Assembly: GCF_016735675.1 (NCBI RefSeq)
Contig: NZ_JAERSG010000002.1
Coordinates: forward strand, 620,001-684,000
Reading direction: 5' to 3'
Length of the DNA: 64,000 nt
Source: Nocardioides baculatus
GTDB lineage: Bacteria; Actinomycetota; Actinomycetes; Propionibacteriales; Nocardioidaceae
The notes under the pieces were generated by a model. That model was not told the DNA's origin and ran no database searches. It saw only the letters and a program-made list of their open reading frames with translations. The stretch's first letter is position 1; each line of letters opens with the position of its first letter. The position numbers and the translations under genes were made by a program. Below are positions 26,121 to 37,760 of this stretch, in pieces.

Positions 26121-26699
26121 ATGTCGGCCCCGGTTGCAGCACCCGCGCGCGGCTACCGCGGGTCGCAGAAGCTGCTGCACTGGCTCACCGTGGGCGCGGT
26201 GGTCGCCCAGTTCGCCGTCGGCTACAACCTCGACCTCGACGACGGGGGAGCCGACTGCGACCAGCCGGGCGAGGAGCTCAGCGGCGGCGACACCACCGAC
26301 GCGTTCGAGGACCGGCTCGACCGGCTCGAGGAGGCGTGCGAGGCGCGCGCCGGCGACTACGACCTGCTCGGCGGCGGGTTCGACCTCGCTGAGCTCCACC
26401 TCGCCCTCGGCCTGACGGTGCTGGTCCTCGGCGTGCTGCGACCCCTGGTCCGCAAGGTCGCCGGGCTGCCGCCCTGGTCGGACCACCTCTCGGCCGGTCA
26501 GCGACGGCTCGCCGGCGTCACCGAGAAGTCGCTCATGCTGCTGCTCGTCCTCGTGCCGCTGTCCGGCCTCCTGCTGGTCGGCACGGGCGACGACGCGTGG
26601 CTGCCGCTCCACGTCGGCGCGCACATCGCGTTCTTCGCGGCGCTGGCGGCGCACCTCGCGACCAACCTCAGACCGGCGATCCTGCGCCGGATGCTCTGA
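26121..26699 (+). CDS. Cytochrome b561-family protein
   Basis: 192-residue membrane protein with four predicted helices and heme-ligand histidines: SQKLLHWLTVGAVV in helix 1, DLAELHLALGLTVLVLGVLRP in helix 2, and LPLHVGAHIAFFAALAAHLA in helix 4. The layout is the prokaryotic b561 type, passing electrons in or across the membrane. Between helices 1 and 2 is an unusually long acidic extracytoplasmic loop (about residues 39-85) with two cysteines. The ATG at 26121 is used. It converges on the thioredoxin fusion gene. Confidence 0.85.
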   Translation: MSAPVAAPARGYRGSQKLLHWLTVGAVVAQFAVGYNLDLDDGGADCDQPGEELSGGDTTDAFEDRLDRLEEACEARAGDYDLLGGGFDLAELHLALGLTVLVLGVLRPLVRKVAGLPPWSDHLSAGQRRLAGVTEKSLMLLLVLVPLSGLLLVGTGDDAWLPLHVGAHIAFFAALAAHLATNLRPAILRRML

Positions 26700-26702
26700 A
26701 CC

Positions 26703-27383
26703 TCAGCGGTCGAGCGGCCAGCCGCGCTGCGCCCAGCCGTTGGTGCCGCCGGCGACGTTGAAGGCGGGGATGCCCTGGGCGCGCAGGTGGTCGACGACCT
26801 GACGGCTGCGCCCTCCAACCGCACAGATGACGAAGACCGGCTGGTCCTGCGGCAGCTCGGCCGCACGGGCGGGGATGTCGTTCATCGGGATGTGGACGGC
26901 GCCGGGCACGCGCCCGCCGGCCACCTCGTCGGCCTCGCGGACGTCGACGACGTACGCCCCCTGGCTGTGGGCGGCTGCGAAGTCGTCGAGGCCCACCTCG
27001 TCCTGCGGCGCGTTGGCGGCGGCCTCCTGCTGCGCGGCGACCTCCTGGCGTACGGCGTCCATGTCGAGGTCGCGGGCCTGCTGGATCACCCCGGTCAGGG
27101 CCTGCGGCGGCAGCGCGCCCGCCTGGTTGAACAGCAGCACGCCGTCGCGGAAGAGCATCAGGGTCGGGATCGAGGTGATCGCCGCCATCTGCGCGAGCTG
27201 CTGCTCGGCCTCGGTGTCGACCTTGCCGAAGACGATGTCGGGGTTGTCCTCCGCCGCCTTCTCGAAGATCGGCGCGAACTGGCGGCACGGTCCGCACCAT
27301 GCGGCCCAGAAGTCGACCAGCACGATGCCCTCACCGCTGACGGTCTGCTCGAAGTCGGCCAGGGTCAGCTCACGCGTGCTCAT
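26703..27383 (-). CDS. Thioredoxin-rhodanese fusion protein
   Basis: 226-residue two-domain protein. The N-terminal thioredoxin domain (1-105) has active site AAWCGPC (Cys30, Cys33) and cis-Pro SIPTLMLF. A helical linker (about 106-130) leads to a rhodanese domain (131-226) with VVDVREADE and the catalytic loop FVICAVGGRSR (Cys187). Having both in one chain suggests that the persulfide carried by Cys187 is reduced by the Trx site, or a sulfur-trafficking role. The start ATG at 27383 is unambiguous. It is followed at a distance by nothing on this strand. Confidence 0.9.
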   Translation of the reverse strand: MSTRELTLADFEQTVSGEGIVLVDFWAAWCGPCRQFAPIFEKAAEDNPDIVFGKVDTEAEQQLAQMAAITSIPTLMLFRDGVLLFNQAGALPPQALTGVIQQARDLDMDAVRQEVAAQQEAAANAPQDEVGLDDFAAAHSQGAYVVDVREADEVAGGRVPGAVHIPMNDIPARAAELPQDQPVFVICAVGGRSRQVVDHLRAQGIPAFNVAGGTNGWAQRGWPLDR

Positions 27384-27413
27384 GCCTCAAGCGTGCCACG
27401 CGTGCGGGCGCTG

Positions 27414-28103
27414 TCACCAACCGCGCTCGCGCCACTCCGCGAGGTGCGGGCGCTCGTCGCCGAGCCGTCCGTCGTTGCCGTGGCCGGGGTAGAACCAGGT
27501 GTCGTCGGGCAGGCGGCCGAAGATCTTCGTCTCCACGTCGCCGAGCAGCTGGGTGAAGGCCTCGGCGTTGCCGCGCGTCGCCCCCACGCCGCCGGGGAAG
27601 AGGCAGTCGCCGGTGAAGAGGTGGGCGCTGGGCGCGACCGCGGGGTCGTCGAGGAGCAGGCAGATCGACCCGGGCGTGTGGCCCGCCACCGGGATCACCG
27701 TGAGGTCGCACGGGCCGACCGCCACCTTGTCGCCGGCGTCGACGCGACGGTCGACCGTCACGCCGGTCTGCTCCTCGATGGCGTCGGCGTCGGGCGCCCC
27801 GGCGACCACGAGGGCGTCCGGGTGGGCGGCCTTGACCGCGGCGAGCGCACGGTGGTGGTCCCAGTGCTGGTGCGTGGTGACGATCGACAGCAGCGACGTG
27901 TCACCGATCAGCTCCAGCAGCCGCTCCGGCTCGGCCGCTGCGTCGATCAGCACTGCCTCGTCGGTCACCGCGCAGTGCAGCAGGTAGCAGTTGTTGGACA
28001 TCTCGGGGTCCACGGCGAGCTTGGTCACCGTCAGCTCGCCCAGGACGCGCACGTCCGGGTCGCCGCCGGGGGACACCTCGCCCGTGTAGGTCTCGCTCAC
28101 CAT
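27414..28103 (-). CDS. Metallo-beta-lactamase fold hydrolase (glyoxalase II-like)
   Basis: 229-residue MBL-fold hydrolase with the metal motif VTTHQHWDHHRAL (His78, His80, Asp82, His83), GHTPGSICLLL, TGDCLFPGGVG and FYPGHGNDGRL. The closest pattern is glyoxalase II/persulfide-dioxygenase-like hydrolases, acting on a thioester. In an organism making mycothiol the substrate may be a mycothiol adduct, which fits the overlapping upstream neighbour. The ATG at 28103 overlaps that gene by 7 bp, so the two are translationally coupled. Confidence 0.85.
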   Translation of the reverse strand: MVSETYTGEVSPGGDPDVRVLGELTVTKLAVDPEMSNNCYLLHCAVTDEAVLIDAAAEPERLLELIGDTSLLSIVTTHQHWDHHRALAAVKAAHPDALVVAGAPDADAIEEQTGVTVDRRVDAGDKVAVGPCDLTVIPVAGHTPGSICLLLDDPAVAPSAHLFTGDCLFPGGVGATRGNAEAFTQLLGDVETKIFGRLPDDTWFYPGHGNDGRLGDERPHLAEWRERGW

Positions 28104-28810
28104 GACTCCACCTCCGGGAGGGTTCTGCTGTCGGATGTCAGGCCCTCGCCGTTGCCCCGGCCGGTGAGCCACCAGCCGAGCGCGGCCGACGTACCGCTCA
28201 CGAGGGGTCTGCCGTCGCCGTCTTGTTCCCAGTCGCCGTAGCGCCACGTGCCGTCGAGGTCAGTGGGGTGCGCCTCGAACGGCGCCGGGTAGGGGCGCTT
28301 GGTCATCGACTCGAGGAGGACCACGCGGAAGTCCTCGGGCCAGTCGGCCGCGGTGTGGCCGACGCCGAGGTCGGCGTGGTGGATCGCGACCTCGCGCACC
28401 CGCATCAGTGGGACGTTGGCCAGCGCGAAGTCGGGGCCGCCGGGGGTCCGCTCGAAGCGTCCGTCCCAGTCGTCCGCGCGCATTGCTCCGTAGGCCTCGT
28501 CGAACGTGCCGCTCGAGGCGAGGAAGCGCTCGCGGAGCTCGGCCGGAGGAGCGGTCGCCAGCTCGGCGATGTCGCCGTCGCGGCCCTCGGGCGAGGCGTA
28601 CATCGGCTGCGGCCGCCCGACGTGCGCGCCGTGCAGCACGCCGGCGAGCCCCTCGGCGTTGAGCGCGAGGTGCGCCACCACGTGGGCGCGGGTCCAGCCG
28701 GGGAGGAGCGAGGGCTCGGCGTACGCCGCGTCATCGAGGGCGTCGACGGTGCGGACGAGCGACTGGTCGACGTCCGCGAGGAGCCTGGCGAGGTCGGTCA
28801 CGGTGCCCAT
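28097..28810 (-). CDS. Mycothiol-type maleylpyruvate isomerase-family protein (DinB-like)
   Basis: 237-residue DinB/MDMPI-fold protein. The N-terminal metal-binding helices read LLPGWTRAHVVAHLALNAEGL and VREVAIHHADLGVG, giving the His/Glu/His set. A C-terminal MDMPI-C-like domain (GTWRYGDWEQDGDGRPLVSGTSAALGWWLTGR) follows. Family members use mycothiol as cofactor or are detoxification enzymes of unknown substrate. The ATG at 28810 precedes the first helix. It overlaps the MBL hydrolase, forming a two-gene thiol-metabolism-like unit. Confidence 0.8.
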   Translation of the reverse strand: MGTVTDLARLLADVDQSLVRTVDALDDAAYAEPSLLPGWTRAHVVAHLALNAEGLAGVLHGAHVGRPQPMYASPEGRDGDIAELATAPPAELRERFLASSGTFDEAYGAMRADDWDGRFERTPGGPDFALANVPLMRVREVAIHHADLGVGHTAADWPEDFRVVLLESMTKRPYPAPFEAHPTDLDGTWRYGDWEQDGDGRPLVSGTSAALGWWLTGRGNGEGLTSDSRTLPEVESW

Positions 28811-28917
28811 CGTGCCACCACGGACCACCACCCCGCTGGGTGGACGATGGGCCCGTTGTCGGTGGTGGGTCATAGTGTGGAGCGGTGCGTCGCCTTGACC
28901 GGGGGACGCCGTCGAGA

Positions 28918-28931
28918 CGAACATGTGTTCG
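28918..28931. promoter_or_regulatory. LexA (SOS) box upstream of uvrA
   Basis: CGAACATGTGTTCG fits the actinobacterial/Bacillus-type LexA operator CGAAC-N4-GTTCG with both half-sites exact. It lies 44 bp before the GTG start of uvrA and 108 bp before the divergent DinB-like gene. LexA repression of uvrA is the expected consequence; it could also touch the divergent gene. Confidence 0.85.
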
Positions 28932-28974
28932 ACTCCACCACAGCTCGTTGTCGAGGACCAGACAGAGGACCACA

Positions 28975-32028
<3,054 letters not shown>

Positions 32029-32070
32029 GTCACAGGATCCTCACAGGTCGGCTGGTTACTGTCTGGCGGC

Positions 32071-32538
32071 ATGACGTCCATCAACAGACGACGAGCCCTG
32101 TCCGGATCCGCCGCTGTCGCCGTGGGGGTGCCCCTCCTCGCCGCGTGCGGTGACGACTCCGGGTCGACGGCCACCGACGCGGGCTCGACCAGCAGCCCGA
32201 GCGACGACCCTTCCACGTCCAGCGAGGACACCGGGTCCACGGGCGTTGGGGCCACGGCCCTCGCCAGCACCTCCGACGTACCCGTCGGCGGGTGCTTCGT
32301 GGTCGCCGCCTCCAAGATCGTGCTGACCCAGCCGACCGAGGGTGACTTCAAGGCCTTCACCGCGGTCTGCACGCACCAGGGCTGCATCGTCGAGTCGAGC
32401 ACCGAGGGCGACATCCCGTGCCCGTGCCACGGCAGCAAGTTCTCCCTCGACGACGGCTCGCCGCAGTCCGGGCCGGCCAGCTCGGCGCTCGCCGCCGTCG
32501 AGATCACGGTCGACGGGGACTCGATCACCCAGGCGTAG
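32071..32538 (+). CDS. Rieske [2Fe-2S] lipoprotein
   Basis: 155-residue exported Rieske protein. The N-terminus is a Tat-like signal (NRRRALSGSAAVAVG) ending in lipobox LLAAC (Cys26). A low-complexity Ser/Thr/Asp linker (27-66) follows. The cluster-binding motifs are CTHQGC (Cys100, His102) and CPCHGS (Cys117, His120), with Cys105-Cys119 as the expected disulfide. It is a small stand-alone ferredoxin-like unit on the outer membrane face. The ATG at 32071 lies 42 bp after uvrA. The redox partner is unknown. Confidence 0.9.
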   Translation: MTSINRRRALSGSAAVAVGVPLLAACGDDSGSTATDAGSTSSPSDDPSTSSEDTGSTGVGATALASTSDVPVGGCFVVAASKIVLTQPTEGDFKAFTAVCTHQGCIVESSTEGDIPCPCHGSKFSLDDGSPQSGPASSALAAVEITVDGDSITQA

Positions 32539-32650
32539 GCATCCCGGCAGACCTCGGACCATGTCGGAGGTTTGAGCGTCGGTCCGATGAGACATGATGC
32601 TCCCCGACACGCTCCGACGGACGGTGCGTGCGCACACGGGGGAGCACGAC

Positions 32651-34852
32651 ATGTCACGTCGGTCTGTCAGATCACGCATCACCATGGCGACGGCAGCGGC
32701 CGTCACCGCGGCGCTCGTCGCGCCGATCCAGGGGGGCGCCGGAGCGGCGCCCGCCACCGCCCGGGACACCGTCGACGTCAGCGGCACGGTCGTCGTGCTC
32801 GCTGGTGAGGACGGCAATCCCGACCGCTACTCGCTGCTGCTGCCCTCCGGGCGTACGGTCGACCTGGCGAAGGGCTTCACCGCCGAGCCGCTGTCGCACT
32901 TCACCGGCACGGTGGCCGCTCCGGGCGTCGGCAGCGGGCGGGTGCTGACCGGCTCACTGCGCTCCCGGACCCTCGGCCGCGCGGCCGCCTCGGGCACCCC
33001 GCTCGAGGTCGTCGACGCGCGCGTGGCCACCCCTGCCGCCCCGGCGGGCGGCCCGACGACCCACAACACCTACGTCGCGAAGGTGACCAACTTCGGGGCG
33101 ATCGGCCTCACCGACCAGCAGATCCTCGACGGTCTCGCCGGCGCCCAGCAGTACTGGGTGCGAGAGTCGAGCGGCCTGATCCCCGCGTGGAACACCGTGA
33201 CCGGGGTCGTCCCGGTCGCGTCCGGCGCGGGATCGGCGACCGACTGCGGACTGACCAACAACGGTGCCAGCTTCGGCGCCATCGCCGACAGCGTCGGGAG
33301 CCAGGCGTTCCCGGGCGTCGACTTCTCGGGCGGCTCACCCAACCACCTCGTGGTCGTCGTGCCTGACGGTTGTGGCGGCACCGAGGCGGCCGGGCGAGGC
33401 CGCCTCGGCACCTCGCTCGCCAGCGGTGGTCCGGTGATCACCGAGGCCAACGGAGGGTCGGGCTTCCGGGTGGTGATGGAGCACGAGTACGGCCACAACC
33501 TCAGCCTCCAGCACAGCAACAGCCGCTTCGGCGAGTACGGCGGCGTCTACGAGGTGATGGGCGCAGGCCCGTCCAACTACCTCAACCCCTCGCTCGGCAC
33601 CGTCTACCGGATGGAGCAGGGCATCGTCGCCGCCGGCGAGGCGGTCGACGGCCTGGGCGGCGGCTCGTGGAACCTCGCGCCGCGGTCGTCGGGCACCGGC
33701 CTGCGGAGCGTGTTCTTCATCAACCCCGACGACGGCAAGCGCTACTTCGTCGACTACCGCGACGGGGGCGGCTCCGACGCCGGCACCTGGTACGCCGCCA
33801 ACAGCGCGGGTGTCGTGCGGGGCCAGACCTACCGCACGGGCGTCGTCGTCGAGCGTGAGGACGACCGCACCGGCTCCTACCTCATCGACACCAACGGCGC
33901 GGCCGCCGACACGGGCGCGATGCGTCCCGGCGACGCCCCGTGGGCCAACGCCTCCAACACCCTGCGGGTCGCGGTCAGCGGCACGTCCACCGTCTCCATC
34001 AGCCGCTCGCCCGCACCCAACGGCTCCCTCGGTGCCGGCTCGGTGAGCTTCGCCAAGCCGGCCGCGCTGACCGAGGTGAGCGCCGCAGCCAGCCTTCCGG
34101 GTGCCACTGCGGTGCGCTACCAGTGGACCTTCAACGGACAGCCGATCCCGCAGGCGGACGAGCCGACCTTCACCCCCAACCTCTCCATGGTGGGCGGCAC
34201 GCTCGGGGTCACCGCCACCGGCTATGCGGTCGGCTTCAATCCCAGCCCGACGGCGACCGCGTCGCAGGTGGTCGCCCCGGCCACCCTCTTCTACCGCAGC
34301 GGCACCAAGTCGCGGGCGACGATCAGCGGCAAGGCGCGGGTCGGCCAGGTGCTGACCGCCTCCGGGCTCGACTGGGTGAGCGACCTCGGCACCACGCCGC
34401 CCGGACTGAGTCTCTCCTACAAGTGGTACCGCAACGGCAAGCTCATCAAGGGCGCCCGCAAGTCGACCTACCGCCTCACCTTCCGCGACCTCAAGAAGAG
34501 GGTCCGGGTCAGGGAGCTCGTCAGCGCGCCGGGTTTCGAGACGGGCGCCTACTCCCTCGCGGACGAGACGAGGAAGGTCCGGATCGGCAAGCTCGCCTCG
34601 CCGCGTCCCAGGATCGGCGGCAAGGCCAAAGTCGGCAAGCGGGTCAAGGCCCGCACCGCGGGGTGGACCCGCGGGACGAAGTTCCGCTACCAGTGGTTCG
34701 TAGGGAAGAAGGCCATCCGCGGCGCGACCGGCAAGAAGCTCCGGATCTCCCGCTCGCTCAAGGGCAAGAAGATCGCGGTCAAGGTGACCGGCACGAAGAA
34801 GGGCTTCAAGAAGGCCAGCGCGAAGTCGCGGGCCACGAAGGTGAAGAAGTGA
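32651..34852 (+). CDS. Secreted metalloprotease with C-terminal YxW repeats
   Basis: 733-residue exported protein. It has a signal peptide (about 1-35). The metzincin motif is HEYGHNLSLQH at His278, Glu279, His282 and His288, followed by YEVMGAG as Met-turn; this resembles gametolysin/M12-like or M43-like proteases. Beyond the catalytic domain are three Ig-like segments with the pattern YxWxxNGxxIxxA: near residues 488 (YQWTFNGQPI), 587 (YKWYRNGKLI) and 678 (YQWFVGKKAI). The last 170 residues are very Lys/Arg-rich. The ATG at 32651 has GGGGGAG 6 nt upstream; an ATG at 32594 is less likely. Confidence 0.85.
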   Translation: MSRRSVRSRITMATAAAVTAALVAPIQGGAGAAPATARDTVDVSGTVVVLAGEDGNPDRYSLLLPSGRTVDLAKGFTAEPLSHFTGTVAAPGVGSGRVLTGSLRSRTLGRAAASGTPLEVVDARVATPAAPAGGPTTHNTYVAKVTNFGAIGLTDQQILDGLAGAQQYWVRESSGLIPAWNTVTGVVPVASGAGSATDCGLTNNGASFGAIADSVGSQAFPGVDFSGGSPNHLVVVVPDGCGGTEAAGRGRLGTSLASGGPVITEANGGSGFRVVMEHEYGHNLSLQHSNSRFGEYGGVYEVMGAGPSNYLNPSLGTVYRMEQGIVAAGEAVDGLGGGSWNLAPRSSGTGLRSVFFINPDDGKRYFVDYRDGGGSDAGTWYAANSAGVVRGQTYRTGVVVEREDDRTGSYLIDTNGAAADTGAMRPGDAPWANASNTLRVAVSGTSTVSISRSPAPNGSLGAGSVSFAKPAALTEVSAAASLPGATAVRYQWTFNGQPIPQADEPTFTPNLSMVGGTLGVTATGYAVGFNPSPTATASQVVAPATLFYRSGTKSRATISGKARVGQVLTASGLDWVSDLGTTPPGLSLSYKWYRNGKLIKGARKSTYRLTFRDLKKRVRVRELVSAPGFETGAYSLADETRKVRIGKLASPRPRIGGKAKVGKRVKARTAGWTRGTKFRYQWFVGKKAIRGATGKKLRISRSLKGKKIAVKVTGTKKGFKKASAKSRATKVKK

Positions 34853-34870
34853 CGTCTGCGTGACCCCCAC

Positions 34871-34900
34871 CGGGCGGCCCCCTCTGTCGGGGGCCGCCCG
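34871..34900 (+). terminator. Perfect 12-bp stem-loop before uvrC
   Basis: CGGGCGGCCCCC (34871-34882) pairs completely with 34889-34900 over the loop TCTGTC. It lies 18 bp after the metalloprotease stop and 12 bp before uvrC, and should insulate the two. The short distance means the uvrC promoter or leader must begin in or after it, or else that uvrC is read through. Confidence 0.8.
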
Positions 34901-34912
34901 TAGGGTTTGACC

Positions 34913-36889
34913 GTGGCCACGCCGAGCTCCTATCGACCCGCCCCCGGGTCGATCCCCACGCAGCCGGGGGTCTACCGGTTCCGCGACGCCAAGGGCCGCG
35001 TGATCTACGTCGGCAAGGCCAAGAGCCTGCGCGCCCGCCTGTCGTCCTACTTCCAGGACATCGGCAACCTCCACCCACGCACGGCGACGATGGTCACCAC
35101 GGGCGCCAGCGTCGAGTGGACCGTCGTCGACACCGAGGTCGAGGCGCTCCAGCTGGAGTACAGCTGGATCAAGGAGTTCGACCCGCGGTTCAACGTGAAG
35201 TACCGCGACGACAAGTCCTACCCCTGGCTCGCGGTGACCGTCGGCGACGAGTTCCCGCGCGTCATGGTCGGTCGCGGCGCCAAGCGCAGGGGCACCCGCT
35301 ACTTCGGCCCCTACAGCCACGCGTGGGCGATCCGCGAGACCGTCGACATCCTGCTGCGCGTCTTCCCGATGCGCTCGTGCTCCAACGGCGTCTTCAAGCG
35401 CTCCAGTCAGATCGGCCGGCCCTGCCTCCTCGGCTACATCGACAAGTGCTCGGCCCCCTGCGTCGGCAACGTCTCCGAGGAGGAGCACCGCCGCATCGTC
35501 GACGACTTCTGCGACTTCATGGGCGGCCAGACCAAGCCGTTCATGGCGCGGATCCGCAAGGAGATGTACGCCGCCAGCGAGGCGCTCGACTTCGAGAAGG
35601 CCGCGCGCCTGCGCGACGACCTCGGCGCGCTGGAGCGGGCGCTGGAGAAGCAGGCCGTCGTCCTCGGCGACGGTGCCGACGCCGACGTGATCGCCCTCGT
35701 GGAGGACCCGCTCGAGGTGGCCGTCCAGATCTTCTACGTCCGCGGCGGCCGGATCCGCGGCCAGCGCGGCTGGGTCGCCGACCGGACCGACGAGGGCGGC
35801 ACGCCCGAGCTCGTCCAGGACTTCCTGCTCCAGCTCTACGGTGGCGAGGGCAGCGACAGCATCCCGCGGGAGGTGCTGGTCCCGGCGCTCCCGCCCGACC
35901 ACGACGTGCTCGAGGAGCTGCTCTCCGAGCGGCGGGGGAGCAAGGTCGCGATCCGGGTGCCGCAGCGTGGCGACAAGAAGGACCTCCAGGAGACCGTCGC
36001 GACCAACGCCGCCCAGGCGCTGGCGCTGCACAAGACCAAGCGCGCCAGCGACCTCACCACCCGCAACCGGGCGCTCGAGGAGATCCAGACGTCGCTCGGG
36101 CTCGACGAGGTGCCACTGCGCATCGAGTGCTACGACGTCTCCAACCTCCAGGGCACCGAGGTCGTCGCCTCGATGGTGGTCTTCGAGGACGGCCTGTCCC
36201 GCAAGTCCGAGTACCGCCGCTTCGTGATCCGCGGCGTCGACGGCCAGAACGACGTCGCGTCGATGCACGAGGTGATCACCCGGCGCTTCAAGCGGCTCCA
36301 GGACGAGCAGGCCAGGAGCACCACGGTCGCGACCGACTCCGGTCCGATGCTCGTCGATCCCGAGACGGGCCGCCCCCGCAAGTTCGCGTACGCCCCCTCG
36401 CTGGTCGTCGTCGACGGCGGACCGCCGCAGGTGGCGGCCGCCCAGCAGGCGCTGTCCGAGCTCGGCGTCAACGACATCCCCGTGTGCGGCCTGGCCAAGC
36501 GGCTCGAGGAGGTGTGGCTGCCGGGGGAGGAGGACCCGGTGATCATGGCCCGCACCAGCGAGGGGCTCTACCTCCTCCAGCGCATCCGCGACGAGGCGCA
36601 CCGCTTCGCGATCACCCACCACCGCGGCCGTCGCTCCAAGTCGATGGTCGAGAGCATGCTCGACGACGTGCCCGGCCTCGGCGAGGTGCGGCGCAAGACC
36701 CTGCTCAAGCACTTCGGCTCGCTGAAGAAGCTGCGCGAGGCCGAGCCCGAGGCCATCGCCCTCGTGCCCGGCATCGGTCCCCGCACCGCGACCGCGATCA
36801 AGGAAGCGGTCGCGAAGGCCGACGCGACCCGCAAGACTGCAGCCCAGCCGAAGGTCAACACGGCCACCGGCGAGATCCTGGAGGACTGA
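34913..36889 (+). CDS. uvrC: UvrABC excinuclease subunit C
   Basis: Dual-incision nuclease of excision repair. In 658 residues, the N-terminal GIY-YIG domain ([20 protein letters not shown]) makes the 3' cut. A UVR motif ([17 protein letters not shown]) binds UvrB. The RNase H-like UvrC domain with ECYDVSN and [11 protein letters not shown] makes the 5' cut, and a C-terminal HhH2 domain follows ([30 protein letters not shown]). The GTG at 34913 is chosen; a TTG two codons earlier is possible. It begins the uvrC-rapZ-yvcK-whiA cluster conserved in actinobacteria. Confidence 0.97.
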   Translation: MATPSSYRPAPGSIPTQPGVYRFRDAKGRVIYVGKAKSLRARLSSYFQDIGNLHPRTATMVTTGASVEWTVVDTEVEALQLEYSWIKEFDPRFNVKYRDDKSYPWLAVTVGDEFPRVMVGRGAKRRGTRYFGPYSHAWAIRETVDILLRVFPMRSCSNGVFKRSSQIGRPCLLGYIDKCSAPCVGNVSEEEHRRIVDDFCDFMGGQTKPFMARIRKEMYAASEALDFEKAARLRDDLGALERALEKQAVVLGDGADADVIALVEDPLEVAVQIFYVRGGRIRGQRGWVADRTDEGGTPELVQDFLLQLYGGEGSDSIPREVLVPALPPDHDVLEELLSERRGSKVAIRVPQRGDKKDLQETVATNAAQALALHKTKRASDLTTRNRALEEIQTSLGLDEVPLRIECYDVSNLQGTEVVASMVVFEDGLSRKSEYRRFVIRGVDGQNDVASMHEVITRRFKRLQDEQARSTTVATDSGPMLVDPETGRPRKFAYAPSLVVVDGGPPQVAAAQQALSELGVNDIPVCGLAKRLEEVWLPGEEDPVIMARTSEGLYLLQRIRDEAHRFAITHHRGRRSKSMVESMLDDVPGLGEVRRKTLLKHFGSLKKLREAEPEAIALVPGIGPRTATAIKEAVAKADATRKTAAQPKVNTATGEILED

Positions 36890-36892
36890 TTC

Positions 36893-37759
36893 GTGGACCC
36901 GACTCCCGGCGAGCTCGTGATCGTCACCGGCATGACCGGCGCGGGACGCAGCACCGCGGCCAAGGAGCTCGAGGACCTGGGCTACTTCGTCGTCGACAAC
37001 CTCCCGCCGACGCTGGTGCGCGACGTCGTACGGCTCGTCGACGACAGCCGCGGCGTCGACCAGCCCATCGCGGTGGTCGTCGACGTGCGCTCGGGCTCGT
37101 TCTTCGACTCGCTCCAGGCCAACCGGCACCAGCAGGTGACCGGCCGGCCGACGACCCTGCTGTTCCTCGAGGCGAGCGACGAGGTGCTGGTCCGCCGTCA
37201 GGAGGCCGCGCGCCGCCCGCACCCGCTTCAGGGCGGCGGTCGCCTGCTCCACGGCCTCCAGCGCGAGCGCGACGTGATGGCCGATATCCGCGGCGACGCC
37301 GACGTCCTGCTCGACACCTCCAACTTCAACGTGCACCAGCTCCAGGACCGGATCACCGAGCTCTTCGGGAGCGAGGCGTCGACGCGGCTCAAGGTGACGG
37401 TCATCAGCTTCGGCTTCAAGTACGGCATCCCGGTGGACGCCGACTGGGTGGCCGACATGCGGTTCCTGCCCAACCCCCACTGGATCCCCGAGCTGCGCCC
37501 GCAGAACGGTCGTGATCCGGCAGTGGCCGACTACGTGCTGTCCCAGCCCGGTGCCAGCACGTTCCTCGAGCAGTACCTCCCGGTGCTCGGCACGGTCGCC
37601 GAGGGGTACCAGCTCGAGGGCAAGCGGTTCATGCAGGTCGCCGTCGGCTGCACGGGCGGCAAGCACCGCAGCGTCGCCATGACGGAGGCGGTCGCCGCGC
37701 GACTGCGCGACTCCGGCTACGCCGTCCGCACCGCCCACCGCGACCTCGGCAGGGAGTGA
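36893..37759 (+). CDS. rapZ: RapZ/YvcJ-type nucleotide-binding protein
   Basis: 288-residue P-loop protein of the RapZ (RNase adapter) family. The P-loop is GMTGAGRST (13-21), with Arg19 where most bacterial homologues have Lys. The family RNase adapter region includes SFGFKYGIPVDADWVADMRFLPNPHW, and the C-terminal ligand loop is VAVGCTGGKHRSV. In enterobacteria it controls GlmS through sRNAs; in actinobacteria the role is not clear. The GTG start is 3 nt after uvrC and the yvcK gene follows 1 nt after the stop, indicating one operon. Confidence 0.95.
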   Translation: MDPTPGELVIVTGMTGAGRSTAAKELEDLGYFVVDNLPPTLVRDVVRLVDDSRGVDQPIAVVVDVRSGSFFDSLQANRHQQVTGRPTTLLFLEASDEVLVRRQEAARRPHPLQGGGRLLHGLQRERDVMADIRGDADVLLDTSNFNVHQLQDRITELFGSEASTRLKVTVISFGFKYGIPVDADWVADMRFLPNPHWIPELRPQNGRDPAVADYVLSQPGASTFLEQYLPVLGTVAEGYQLEGKRFMQVAVGCTGGKHRSVAMTEAVAARLRDSGYAVRTAHRDLGRE

Positions 37760-37760
37760 C

